From contig CABUTO010000036.1 in assembly GCA_902494535.1 (NCBI GenBank), forward strand, positions 1-23,723: a stretch of 23,723 nt of DNA, given 5' to 3'. Source of the stretch: an uncultured Collinsella sp. (GTDB lineage: Bacteria > Actinomycetota > Coriobacteriia > Coriobacteriales > Coriobacteriaceae). The notes beneath the pieces were generated by a model. The model was not told where the DNA came from. It did not search any database and saw only the letters and a list, made by a program, of their open reading frames with translations. Below are positions 14,857-23,723 of the stretch, one piece after another; position 1 is the first letter of the stretch, and each line of letters begins with the position of its first letter. The position numbers and the translations under genes are program-made.

Positions 14857-14899
14857 AATAAGTAAGTACACCAGCAGTCACGTTCGAGAGGAGAACATC

Positions 14900-15043
14900 A
14901 TGGCTGAGGAGAAGAAGACGTATAAGTTTGTGTGCACCGTTTGCGGTTACGAGGTTGAGGTCGACACGCCCGAGCTGCCCGAGGACTACGTGTGCCCGGT
15001 GTGCGGCGTCGGTCCCGATCAGTTTGAGCTCGTCGAGGAGTAA
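14900..15043 (+). CDS. Minimal rubredoxin (47 aa)
   Basis: Rubredoxins carry electrons with one iron held by four cysteines. The 47-residue product has both knuckles: FVCTVCGYEV (Cys12, Cys15) and YVCPVCGVGPDQFE (Cys32, Cys35). Only 16 residues separate them, whereas a classical rubredoxin has nearly 30, so the usual acidic GDP-type loop is missing. It resembles the short rubredoxin domains found at the end of rubrerythrins. GAGGAGAA (14888-14895) precedes the ATG. The gene has its own promoter and a strong terminator. The upstream flavin reductase is the likely redox partner (inference). Confidence 0.9.
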   Translation: MAEEKKTYKFVCTVCGYEVEVDTPELPEDYVCPVCGVGPDQFELVEE

Positions 15044-15082
15044 CTCGCAGGCACACGGCGAAAGCCGAACATAGCTCTGTCC

Positions 15083-15118
15083 AAGGGTCCCGGTCGAATT
15101 CTCGGCCGGGACCCTTTT
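15083..15118 (+). terminator. Terminator after rubredoxin
   Basis: AAGGGTCCCGG and CCGGGACCCTT form an 11-bp perfect stem around an 11- to 13-base loop, followed by TTTT. It lies between the rubredoxin gene and the convergent mntH and may serve both. Confidence 0.88.
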
Positions 15119-15149
15119 GATTTATCTGACGGTTTAAAACGGTCTCACG

Positions 15150-15165
15150 TGTTACAGATTAAGAC
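15150..15165. repeat. Degenerate half-unit of the 80-bp hairpin family
   Basis: TGTTACAGATTAAGAC is the right-arm sequence of the units at 16574-16790 (one or two changes). The left arm is only roughly recognisable upstream (TTGATTTATCTGAC, 15117-15130). It lies just beyond the 3' end of mntH. Confidence 0.55.
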
Positions 15166-15194
15166 GTTATATCTGGACAGTCACGCCATCCCAA

Positions 15195-16451
15195 TTACAT
15201 CCCCGTTAGCAGCACGATGTCGAGAATCGTCACGATGACGCCGATCCCTACGAGCAGCGCGTTGAGCGGGCGCGAGTTGGCGTATTTGCCCATGACGCGG
15301 GGTGAACTGGTGAGTCGTATGAGCACAAAGACCGTAATCGGCAGCTGAAGCGACAGCAGTGCCTGACTCCAGATGAGACCTTCAAAAGGATTTGGGACGA
15401 CCAGACACGCCGCCACTGCGCCGGCGAAACAGGCCGCCACCCCGATCGAGGAATGTCGGTCGTGGATGTCGTATTCCTCGTCGAACATGCCCGCGGTGAT
15501 GGTGCCCGCCGCCATGCCCGCCGTCACACTACTCGAGAGGCCCGCAAACAGCAGCGCCACGGCAAAGATGGTCGAGCTTGCCGGGCCCAAGATGGGGGAG
15601 AGCGTGGCCGCTGCGACGGCGAGGTCGTCTACGACCATGCCGTGCGCAAAGAAGGTCGTCGCGGCCAGGATGACCATGGCCGAGTTGATTGCCCAACCCA
15701 CGCCCATCGAAAAGAGCGTGTCGAAGAGCTCGTAGCGCAGACGCTCTTCGATAACCTGCTCGCCTTGGCCTTCGAAGTGCATGGATTGGATGACCTCGGA
15801 GTGCAGAAAAAGGTTGTGTGGCATAACGACCGCACCCAGGACACTCACGATAATCGCGGCCGAGCCGGTGGGCATACTGGGTGTGATCCAGCTTGCGGCG
15901 GCCTGCGGCCAGTCGACCTTGACCAGCGCAAGCTCGGCCAAAAACGAGAGTCCTACCACGCCGACGAAGGCGATGATCCATCGCTCGGCGCGCTTATAGG
16001 AGCTCGTCATGAGCATCGCCATCGATACTGCCGCCACGATGACACAGCCCGCGCGCACGGGCAGTCCAAAGAGCATTTGAAGGGCAATCGCGCCACCCAG
16101 GACTTCGGCCATGGCGGTGGCGATAGTCGCGAGATAGGCACTGGCGAGTACCGTGCGTCCAACGAAGCGGGGAAGGTAGCGCGTCGTGGCCTCGGCAAGA
16201 CAGGTGCCCGTGGCGATACCCAGGTGCGCCGCGTTGTGCTGCAGCACAATGAGCATAATCGTGGACAGCGTGACGATCCACAGCAGCGCGTAGCCAAACT
16301 GCGAGCCCGCGGCCATATTGGAGGCCCAGTTGCCCGGGTCGATAAAACCGACGGTCACGAGCAGCCCGGGGCCGATATGCCGCGCAATGTCTAGGCCTCC
16401 GTGACCACCGGTGCGCCGGGAGCCAAAATGATGTTTGAGATGGTTGAGCAT
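15195..16451 (-). CDS. mntH: Nramp-family divalent metal transporter (MntH-like)
   Basis: Nramp proteins import Mn2+ or Fe2+ with protons. The 418-residue product is strongly hydrophobic, with about 11 membrane segments. It shows the metal-site residues: the TM1 motif GFIDPGNW (Asp38, Asn41) and the TM6 motif GAVVMPHNLFLH (Ala207, Met210, His212). The methionine supports transition-metal rather than magnesium specificity. The start at 16451 gives MLNHLKHHFG with CAGGAG just upstream; the longer frame from 16487 adds 12 residues without a better ribosome site. It is divergent from gltB. The promoter region holds GGTT/AACC inverted bases (16503-16518) that might bind a metal regulator. Confidence 0.9.
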   Translation of the reverse strand: MLNHLKHHFGSRRTGGHGGLDIARHIGPGLLVTVGFIDPGNWASNMAAGSQFGYALLWIVTLSTIMLIVLQHNAAHLGIATGTCLAEATTRYLPRFVGRTVLASAYLATIATAMAEVLGGAIALQMLFGLPVRAGCVIVAAVSMAMLMTSSYKRAERWIIAFVGVVGLSFLAELALVKVDWPQAAASWITPSMPTGSAAIIVSVLGAVVMPHNLFLHSEVIQSMHFEGQGEQVIEERLRYELFDTLFSMGVGWAINSAMVILAATTFFAHGMVVDDLAVAAATLSPILGPASSTIFAVALLFAGLSSSVTAGMAAGTITAGMFDEEYDIHDRHSSIGVAACFAGAVAACLVVPNPFEGLIWSQALLSLQLPITVFVLIRLTSSPRVMGKYANSRPLNALLVGIGVIVTILDIVLLTGM

Positions 16452-16499
16452 GGTGAGCTCCTGCGTGCCGTTTGTTTGACGTCGCAAAGGATACCCGTT

Positions 16500-16527
16500 T
16501 TAGGTTTAAAAGTTAACCGCGACTAAC
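16500..16527. promoter_or_regulatory. Possible metalloregulator operator upstream of mntH
   Basis: Two overlapping imperfect palindromes lie 49-76 bases upstream of the mntH start: GGTT(N8)AACC at 16503-16518 and GTTA(N8)TAAC at 16512-16527. The first recalls DtxR-family sites (AGGTTAG/CTAACCT), but the spacing differs from the known consensus. The call is mainly by position. Confidence 0.25.
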
Positions 16528-16573
16528 AAAATTATTGTATTTGAATAGGATGGTGAAAGGGAGTTGCCGAAAT

Positions 16574-16790
16574 GTCTTGATCTGTAACAACTAGGGATGG
16601 AAATTGGACCCAGGTGTTACAGATCGAGACAGGAAGAAATGGTCCTATGGAAAATCTCGATCTGTAACAGTTGGCTGCAAAAACCGGCCCTTCGTGTTAC
16701 AGATTGAGACAAACCAAAACCGTCCTGCAGAAAATCTCAATCTGTAACATCTAGGCGCCAAAATTGGGTCTTCCTGTTACGGATTGAGAT
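16574..16790. repeat. Three tandem 57-bp hairpins with exact 80-bp period
   Basis: Units at 16574-16630, 16654-16710 and 16734-16790 each have a 16-base left arm (consensus TCTCGATCTGTAACA), a 25-base loop and a complementary right arm (TGTTACAGATTGAGA). Start-to-start distance is exactly 80 bases each time. The 23-base linkers are also related (both contain GTCCT and end AAA). Arms differ by only one or two bases, some in a compensating way. The array lies between the divergent mntH and gltB promoters. Confidence 0.88.
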
Positions 16791-16904
16791 GTTTGAAGCG
16801 GTGAGCATACGGGCCGAACTTGGGGCCCTTGTCGTCGTCCTTGAGGTCGGCGGTGTCCACTCGTAAGGCGCGCGTTACGCGATTGTTTCGAAACGGGTGG
16901 GAAA
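16777..16904 (-). pseudogene. Possible C-terminal remnant of a lost gene
   Basis: On the minus strand an open frame reads VDTADLKDDDKGPKFGPYA and continues HRFKHLNP to a stop at 16777-16779. The stop lies inside the right arm of the last hairpin unit. The residue mix is protein-like (charged and aromatic residues, C/G third positions in the lysine, aspartate and glycine codons). It has no start codon with a ribosome site, so it looks like the 3' end of a decayed gene. Chance coding resemblance is a real alternative. The remaining stretch up to gltB (16905-16973) holds only leader sequence. Confidence 0.25.
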
Positions 16905-16973
16905 CACAACGGGCCGGCGATGCTCCTAGTATGCCTATGCAACTGACTGTCTAATATCTAGGGGAGGATCGCG

Positions 16974-19900
16974 ATGCAGGCAGATTCCGCTCAGCAGCAG
17001 GGCCTTTATCGCCCCGAATTCGACCACGATGCATGTGGCATCGGCGCGCTCGCCGATATCAACGGCGAGCGCCATCACCAGATCCTGGACGACGCGCTGT
17101 CCATTCTGGTCAACTTGGAGCACCGCGGCGGCACGGGACTCGAGAAGAATACCGGCGACGGCGCCGGCATCCTGTTCCAGGTTCCGCATCATTTTTTCCG
17201 CAAAGAGGCTCAAAAGTGCGGCCAGATTCTGCCGGCAGAGGGCGACTATGGCGTGGCCATGCTGTTCTTCCCGCAGGACGACAAGGGCGTAGGGGATGCC
17301 CGTCGCGTGTTTGAGGAGGGCTGCGCCGAGGCCGGCGTGCCGCTGCTCTTTTGGCGCGAGGTGCCGGTCGACCCGCACGACCTGGGCGAGACAGCCCGCG
17401 CCTGCATGCCCACCATCTTGCAGGCTTTCCTGGGCCGTCCGGACGACACGCCCGCCGGCGACGCCTTCGAGCGCCGTCTGTATGTGTGCCGCCGCACCAT
17501 CGAAAAGAAGGCCGACGCCGAGTTCGCCCTGCGCGACAAGATCTTCTACGTGTGCTCCATGAGCTCGCGCACCATCGTGTACAAGGGCATGCTGGTCGCC
17601 ACGCAGATGCGCCGCTTCTTCATCGATCTCAACGACGCCGCCGTCAAAACGGCCGTGGCGCTCGTCCACTCGCGCTACTCCACCAACACCACGCCCAGCT
17701 GGGAGCGCGCGCACCCCAACCGCTTTATCATCCACAACGGCGAGATCAACACCCTCAAGGGTAACGTCAACTGGATCCGCGCCCGCGAACCCAACCTGTA
17801 CAGCCCCGTGCTGCAGCACGATCTTGAGCGCGTGATGCCCATCATCAACCGCGAGGGCTCCGATTCCGCGATTTTGGACAACGTACTCGAGTTCCTGGTC
17901 ATGAACGGCCGTCCGCTCACTCGTGCCGCGTCCATGCTGTTGCCCGAGCCGTGGGACCACAACGACAGCCTGAGTGAGGAGCGCCGCGCCTACGACGCTT
18001 ACCAGTCCATGCTCATGGAGCCGTGGGATGGCCCGGCGGCCATCGCCTTTACCGACGGTCGCACGCTGGGTGCCGCCCTCGACCGTAACGGCCTGCGTCC
18101 CGCCCGCTACTATGTGACGCGCGACGGTCGCTTTATGCTGGCAAGCGAGGTGGGCACCATCGAGGTGAGCCCCGAGAACATCCTGACGAGCGGCTGTCTG
18201 GGACCGGGCCAGATGCTCGAGGTCGATTTTGCCCGCGGCCGCGTCATCTACAACGACGAGCTGCGCGCCCGTTACGCCAAGGAAAAGCCCTATCGCGACT
18301 GGATCGCCGAAGAGACGCTGACCGTCGACGCGCTCGACAAGCCCGTCGCGCCCACGCCCGCCGAGGACGCCGAGGTGCCCGCCGCCGTGCGCATGGCCAA
18401 GCTCGGGTATCACTGGGATGATGTTGACGAAGTCGTGCGTCCCATGGCCCAGCAGGGCAAGGCGCCGCTCGCCTCGATGGGTATCGATGCGCCGCTGGCC
18501 TGCCTGTCCAAGAAGACGCGCTCGTTCTTTGACTACTTCTATCAGCTGTTCGCCCAGGTCACGAACCCGCCGATCGACGCCCTTCGCGAGCATATGGTCA
18601 CCTCGACCACGCTCTACCTGGGCAACCACGGCAACCTGCTCGAGGACTCCCGTACGGCCTGCCAGCTGGTGCGCCTGGAGCGCCCGCTGCTGAGCGAGGA
18701 GGAGTTCGACCGCATTTGCGCCATCGACCGCGTGGGCTTTAAGACCCGCCGTTTCCGTGCCGTCTACCGCCGCGATGCCGGCGAGGGTGCGCTGCAGGCT
18801 GCGCTCAAGCAGCTTGCAGAGGACGTTGAGGCCGCGGTCCGCGACGGCGTGAACATCGTGGTGTTGAGCGATCGCGCCGGAGCGGGCGAGGTGCCCGTGC
18901 CGTCGCTGCTCGCCGTGGGCTGCGTGCACAACCACCTGATCCGCGCCGGCGTGCGTACCTTTGCCGACATCGTGGTGGAGTGTGGCGACGCCGTGTCCCC
19001 GCACGACTTTGCGGCGCTGGTGGGCTATTCCGCGAGCGGTATCTATCCGTACAACGCGCATGCGTGCATCCGCGACTTGGCGGCGCACGGCGATCTGGAC
19101 GTGACAGCCGAGCAGGGCATCGCCAACTACAACAAGGCCGCGACGGCGGGCATCGTCTCCATCATGTCCAAGATGGGCATCTCCACGGTGCAGAGCTACC
19201 ACTCCGCGCAGATCTTCGAGGCCGTGGGCTTCACTCCGGAGTTCGTCAACGCGTACTTCGCCGGCACGGTGAGCCGTGTGGGCGGTATGGGTGTCGAGGA
19301 CGTCGAGCGCGAGCAGAATGAGCGCTACGACGCCGCGCTCGCTATCCTCAAGAGCCCGGCTCCCGATCAGCTGCCCACGCTGGGTCTGACCAAGTGGCGC
19401 CCGCTCGGCGGCGAGGATCACCTTATCGACCCGCAGACCGTCTACCTGCTGCAGACCGCCTGCCGCGAGGACAGCTACGACACCTTTAAGGAGTGCAGCG
19501 CCCGCCTGCACCGCACCGGCCGTGCCGTGCGCCTGCGTGACCTGCTGGACTTTAATGCCAACGGTCGCACGCCGGTTTCGCTCGACGAGGTGGAGCCCGC
19601 GCTCAACATCGTCCGCCGCTTTAACACCGGCGCCATGTCGTACGGCTCCATCAGCAAGGAAGCACACGAGTGCATGGCCATCGCCATGAACCGCCTGCAC
19701 GGCCGTTCCAACTCGGGCGAGGGCGGCGAGGACCCGCGTCGCGAGACCCCGCTGGCTAACGGTGACTCCAAGAATTCCGCCATCAAGCAGGTGGCAAGCG
19801 CGCGCTTTGGCGTGACGAGCCGCTACCTGTGCAGCGCCTTCGAGATTCAGATCAAGATGGCCCAGGGCGCCAAGCCCGGCGAGGGCGGCCACCTGCCCGG

Positions 19901-21671
19901 CAAGAAGGTCTACCCCTGGATCGCCGAGGTCCGTCAGTCCACGCCCGGCATCGGCCTGATCTCGCCTCCGCCGCACCACGACATCTACTCCATCGAGGAC
20001 CTGGCGGAGCTTATCTTCGATCTTAAGAACGCCAACCCCGGCGCACGCGTGTCGGTCAAGCTGGTCAGCGAGGCCGGCGTCGGCACCATCGCCACCGGTG
20101 TGGCCAAGGGTGCCGCCGACAAGATCTTGATCAGCGGCCACAACGGCGGCTCCGGTGCTGCGGCGCGCGATTCGATCTGGCACGCCGGTCTGCCGCTGGA
20201 GCTTGGCCTTGCCGAGGCCCAGCAGACGCTGCTGCAAAACGGCCTGCGCTCACGCGTGGTGCTCGAGGCCGATGGCAAGCTCATGGACGGCACCGATGTT
20301 GCCGTCGCCTGCCTGCTGGGTGCCGAGGAGTTTGGCTTTGCGACCATGCCGCTCATCTCCATGGGCTGCCTCATGCAGCGCGACTGCCAGCAGGATACCT
20401 GCCCGGCCGGCATCGCTACGCAAAACTGCCGCCTGCGTCGCGGCTTCCGCGGCAAGCCCGAGCACGTCGAGCACTTTATGCTCTTTGTGGCCGAGCAGCT
20501 GCGCGAGGTCATGGCGAGCCTGGGCTTCCGCACCGTCGACGAGATGGTCGGCCATCCCGAGTGCTTGCGCCAGATCGAGGTCCCGGGCAACCGCAAGGCC
20601 AACCTGCTGGATCTGTCGCCCGTGCTGGCGAGCGCGACCTGTGAGTTTGGTGCCCACATCCCGGGTGCCGACGGCCGTCACTTCCTGCCCCAGATGGCTG
20701 CGGACAGCGAGCTCGACAAGACGCTCGACTCCACGTTGTTTGTGCCCTATACGGCCGATGCCCGTGCGCACCTGCGTCCGATTCGCTTCCGCGCCGATAT
20801 CGCCAACGTCAACCGCTGCGTGGGCACCATCTTGGGCAATGCGGTGACCAAGGCGCATCCCGAGGGCCTGCCCGCCGGCTCCATCACCATCGATTGCGAT
20901 GGTTCGGCCGGTCAGAGCTTTGGCGCCTTCCTGCCGCGCGGCATTACGCTCAACGTGTGCGGCGACGCCAACGATTACTTTGGCAAGGGCCTTTCGGGCG
21001 GCGAGGTGTCGGTGCGCCCCAATCCGCATGCGACCTACAAGTTCGACGAGAACATCATCGTGGGCAACGTTGCGTTCTTTGGTGCTACGAGCGGCCGCGG
21101 CTTCATTAACGGTCTTGCCGGCCAGCGTTTTGCCGTGCGTAACTCCGGTGCCACCGTGGTGGTCGAGGGCTGCGGCAATCATGGCTGCGAGTACATGACG
21201 GGCGGTCTGGCGCTCATCCTGGGCGAGGTCGGGCAGAACTTTGCCGCCGGTATGACGGGCGGCGTGGCCTATGTCTTTGACCAATACGGCACGCTCGACG
21301 CCCGCGTGAACCATGAGAGCGTGGAGCTCAAGGCCCCGACGGCCGACGAGTTGGCGCAGATTCGTGTGCTCATCCAAGAGCACGTGGACGCGACGCAGAG
21401 CCCGCGCGGCATTAAGCTGCTCTACAGCTTCGACTCGATGAGCAAGCACTTTGTGAAGGTCATTCCGACCGAGTACGAGCGCGTGCTGGCGATTGTCGCT
21501 GCGGCCGAGGCCGTGGACAAGACGCATGCGCAGGGCGAGGAGTTGGCGTTTGACATCGTGACCGGTCGCGCCGACGCTGCCGACGTTGCCCGCTTTGATG
21601 TTGCGGGCGGTGCTGCGGGCGCTGCGTCCGTGGCTGCCAGCTCTGTTGCTTCGACCAAGAAGGAGGCGTAA
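16974..21671 (+). CDS. gltB: Glutamate synthase large subunit GltB
   Basis: GltB makes glutamate from glutamine and 2-oxoglutarate. The 1565-residue protein has the complete family layout. The N-terminal glutamine amidotransferase starts at Cys21 (DACGIG) after a 20-residue propeptide, which is normally removed. A central domain follows, then the FMN/2-oxoglutarate synthase domain (about 860-1230; GAMSYGSISKEAHE, GAKPGEGGHLPGKKV, ISGHNGGSGAA). The 3Fe-4S cysteines are C1132, C1138 and C1143 in GCLMQRDCQQDTCPAG. The C-terminal beta-helix GXGXG domain covers about 1290-1500. GGGGAGG precedes the ATG. It forms an operon with gltD, only 5 bases downstream. Confidence 0.97.
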   Translation: MQADSAQQQGLYRPEFDHDACGIGALADINGERHHQILDDALSILVNLEHRGGTGLEKNTGDGAGILFQVPHHFFRKEAQKCGQILPAEGDYGVAMLFFPQDDKGVGDARRVFEEGCAEAGVPLLFWREVPVDPHDLGETARACMPTILQAFLGRPDDTPAGDAFERRLYVCRRTIEKKADAEFALRDKIFYVCSMSSRTIVYKGMLVATQMRRFFIDLNDAAVKTAVALVHSRYSTNTTPSWERAHPNRFIIHNGEINTLKGNVNWIRAREPNLYSPVLQHDLERVMPIINREGSDSAILDNVLEFLVMNGRPLTRAASMLLPEPWDHNDSLSEERRAYDAYQSMLMEPWDGPAAIAFTDGRTLGAALDRNGLRPARYYVTRDGRFMLASEVGTIEVSPENILTSGCLGPGQMLEVDFARGRVIYNDELRARYAKEKPYRDWIAEETLTVDALDKPVAPTPAEDAEVPAAVRMAKLGYHWDDVDEVVRPMAQQGKAPLASMGIDAPLACLSKKTRSFFDYFYQLFAQVTNPPIDALREHMVTSTTLYLGNHGNLLEDSRTACQLVRLERPLLSEEEFDRICAIDRVGFKTRRFRAVYRRDAGEGALQAALKQLAEDVEAAVRDGVNIVVLSDRAGAGEVPVPSLLAVGCVHNHLIRAGVRTFADIVVECGDAVSPHDFAALVGYSASGIYPYNAHACIRDLAAHGDLDVTAEQGIANYNKAATAGIVSIMSKMGISTVQSYHSAQIFEAVGFTPEFVNAYFAGTVSRVGGMGVEDVEREQNERYDAALAILKSPAPDQLPTLGLTKWRPLGGEDHLIDPQTVYLLQTACREDSYDTFKECSARLHRTGRAVRLRDLLDFNANGRTPVSLDEVEPALNIVRRFNTGAMSYGSISKEAHECMAIAMNRLHGRSNSGEGGEDPRRETPLANGDSKNSAIKQVASARFGVTSRYLCSAFEIQIKMAQGAKPGEGGHLPGKKVYPWIAEVRQSTPGIGLISPPPHHDIYSIEDLAELIFDLKNANPGARVSVKLVSEAGVGTIATGVAKGAADKILISGHNGGSGAAARDSIWHAGLPLELGLAEAQQTLLQNGLRSRVVLEADGKLMDGTDVAVACLLGAEEFGFATMPLISMGCLMQRDCQQDTCPAGIATQNCRLRRGFRGKPEHVEHFMLFVAEQLREVMASLGFRTVDEMVGHPECLRQIEVPGNRKANLLDLSPVLASATCEFGAHIPGADGRHFLPQMAADSELDKTLDSTLFVPYTADARAHLRPIRFRADIANVNRCVGTILGNAVTKAHPEGLPAGSITIDCDGSAGQSFGAFLPRGITLNVCGDANDYFGKGLSGGEVSVRPNPHATYKFDENIIVGNVAFFGATSGRGFINGLAGQRFAVRNSGATVVVEGCGNHGCEYMTGGLALILGEVGQNFAAGMTGGVAYVFDQYGTLDARVNHESVELKAPTADELAQIRVLIQEHVDATQSPRGIKLLYSFDSMSKHFVKVIPTEYERVLAIVAAAEAVDKTHAQGEELAFDIVTGRADAADVARFDVAGGAAGAASVAASSVASTKKEA

Positions 21672-21676
21672 GTGCC

Positions 21677-23158
<1,482 letters not shown>

Positions 23159-23160
23159 GG

Positions 23161-23214
23161 TAGTCATTTAAGAACGTCCCCAATGACTAGTCATTTTTGT
23201 CTGGTCGTTGGGTG
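23161..23214. repeat. Palindrome and direct repeats at the IS110-element flank
   Basis: TAGTCATT occurs at 23161-23168 and again within the perfect 14-bp palindrome AATGACTAGTCATT (23182-23195). A looser inverted pair, GAACGTCCCCAATGAC with GTCGTTGGGTGTTC, brackets this. The stretch separates gltD from the transposase and may contain the insertion target or element end; it could also be a weak terminator for gltBD. Confidence 0.5.
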
Positions 23215-23241
23215 TTCCTATAGTTTTGTCAACCGTCGGGG

Positions 23242-23723
23242 CTACTCCCGGTAGGGCACCCGGTCGCGCATCACGGCGTATATCGCCCTGAGCCGCTTCC
23301 TCGCGACGGCCTTGAGCGCCCGCCCGTGCCCCATGCCCCGTGCCCTGCAGGCCCGGTAGTACTCGCCGTAGCGCCCCGAGGACCTCACCAGGCTGTTGCA
23401 CGAGAAGATCAGCAGGGACTTGAGCCTCGCGTCGCCGCGCCTGGACGCCCTGACCGACCTCACCGACGTGCCGGAGCTCCTCACCCTCGGGGCTATGCCG
23501 CAGTACGAGGCCAGGTGGTCGTGGTCCGGGAACCTCCCGATGTCGACCGACACCGCGAGCTGCGCCGCGGTCCTCGGGCCGATGCCGGGCACGGTGAGCA
23601 GGCACGCGTAGGTCTCGTCGCCCTCGAGCAGCGCCGCCGTCTCGGCCTCGAGGGCCCCGGCCTCGTCGAGGGCCTCCGATATCCGGGCGGCCAGGAACCT
23701 GACCTGCCTGTTCTCGGCCTCGA
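23242..23723 (-). CDS. IS110-family transposase, C-terminal part, partial
   Basis: The minus-strand frame is open from the right window edge to a TAG at 23242 (160 codons visible). It begins with a helical, glutamate/alanine-rich segment and continues with LLTVPGIGPRTAAQLAVSVD, then DHDHLASYCGIAPRVRSSGT and RGDARLKSLLIFSCNSLV. This is the C-terminal Transposase_20 domain with its helix-hairpin-helix and serine motif (SSG), characteristic of IS110/IS116/IS902 transposases. The N-terminal DEDD domain lies beyond the window. The internal GTG at 23592 is not the true start. The copy looks intact so far as it can be seen. Confidence 0.9.
   Translation of the reverse strand, partial: EAENRQVRFLAARISEALDEAGALEAETAALLEGDETYACLLTVPGIGPRTAAQLAVSVDIGRFPDHDHLASYCGIAPRVRSSGTSVRSVRASRRGDARLKSLLIFSCNSLVRSSGRYGEYYRACRARGMGHGRALKAVARKRLRAIYAVMRDRVPYRE

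Noticed and set aside
16574..16790. A CRISPR array was considered for the regularly spaced repeats.
   Set aside because: There are only three units, each is a hairpin with arms and loop rather than a direct repeat with unique spacer, the linkers are similar to one another and no cas gene is nearby.
16935..20237. An 1100-codon minus-strand frame opposite gltB.
   Set aside because: It is long only because GC-rich codons of gltB produce few antisense stops; gltB itself has all catalytic motifs.

Overview
The window looks like a chromosomal segment of a GC-rich anaerobic actinobacterium of the class Coriobacteriia, most likely Collinsella or a close relative. This is inferred from the strong C/G third-position codon use, the gene content (ferredoxin-like rubredoxin, PTS sugar uptake, gut-type peptidoglycan salvage) and the many palindromic extragenic repeats. 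No sequence search could be run, so the genus is a judgement.

Layout. Positions 1-233 are the 5' end of a transposase gene (IS3-type, minus strand) that runs off the left edge, apparently inserted into a small palindromic repeat. A 123-bp perfect-armed hairpin (385-507) follows. Then come ftsE-ftsX (612-2739; cell division ABC complex, with an unusual 174-residue N-terminal extension on FtsE), rnr (RNase R, 2875-5010), a small serine recombinase with a 26-bp palindrome just upstream (5143-5792) and a VanZ-like membrane protein with a TTG start (5897-6478).

The centre (6683-11126) is a MurNAc/peptidoglycan-salvage locus: an RpiR/MurR-type regulator, murQ, a PTS EIIBC (MurP-like) and mupG (6-phospho-N-acetylmuramidase). 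Together these would import and phosphorylate MurNAc-containing sugar, split the disaccharide phosphate and remove lactate. An ArsC/Spx-like protein, a 3 x 62-bp palindrome array, a convergent small hypothetical gene, two tRNA genes (Gln-CTG, Glu-CTC), a TPR-like gene overlapping smpB, a flavin reductase and a minimal rubredoxin follow.

The right third holds mntH (Nramp metal transporter, minus strand), a divergent intergenic region with a 3 x 80-bp hairpin array and a possible gene remnant, then gltB-gltD (glutamate synthase, 16974-23158). The window ends in the C-terminal part of an IS110-family transposase on the minus strand.

Most genes are ordinary housekeeping genes. The unexplained content is mainly the extragenic architecture (two exactly periodic hairpin arrays, a long hairpin, a recombinase-linked palindrome), the FtsE extension and the shortened rubredoxin. 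I did not see a CRISPR array, a phage or a clear defence system.
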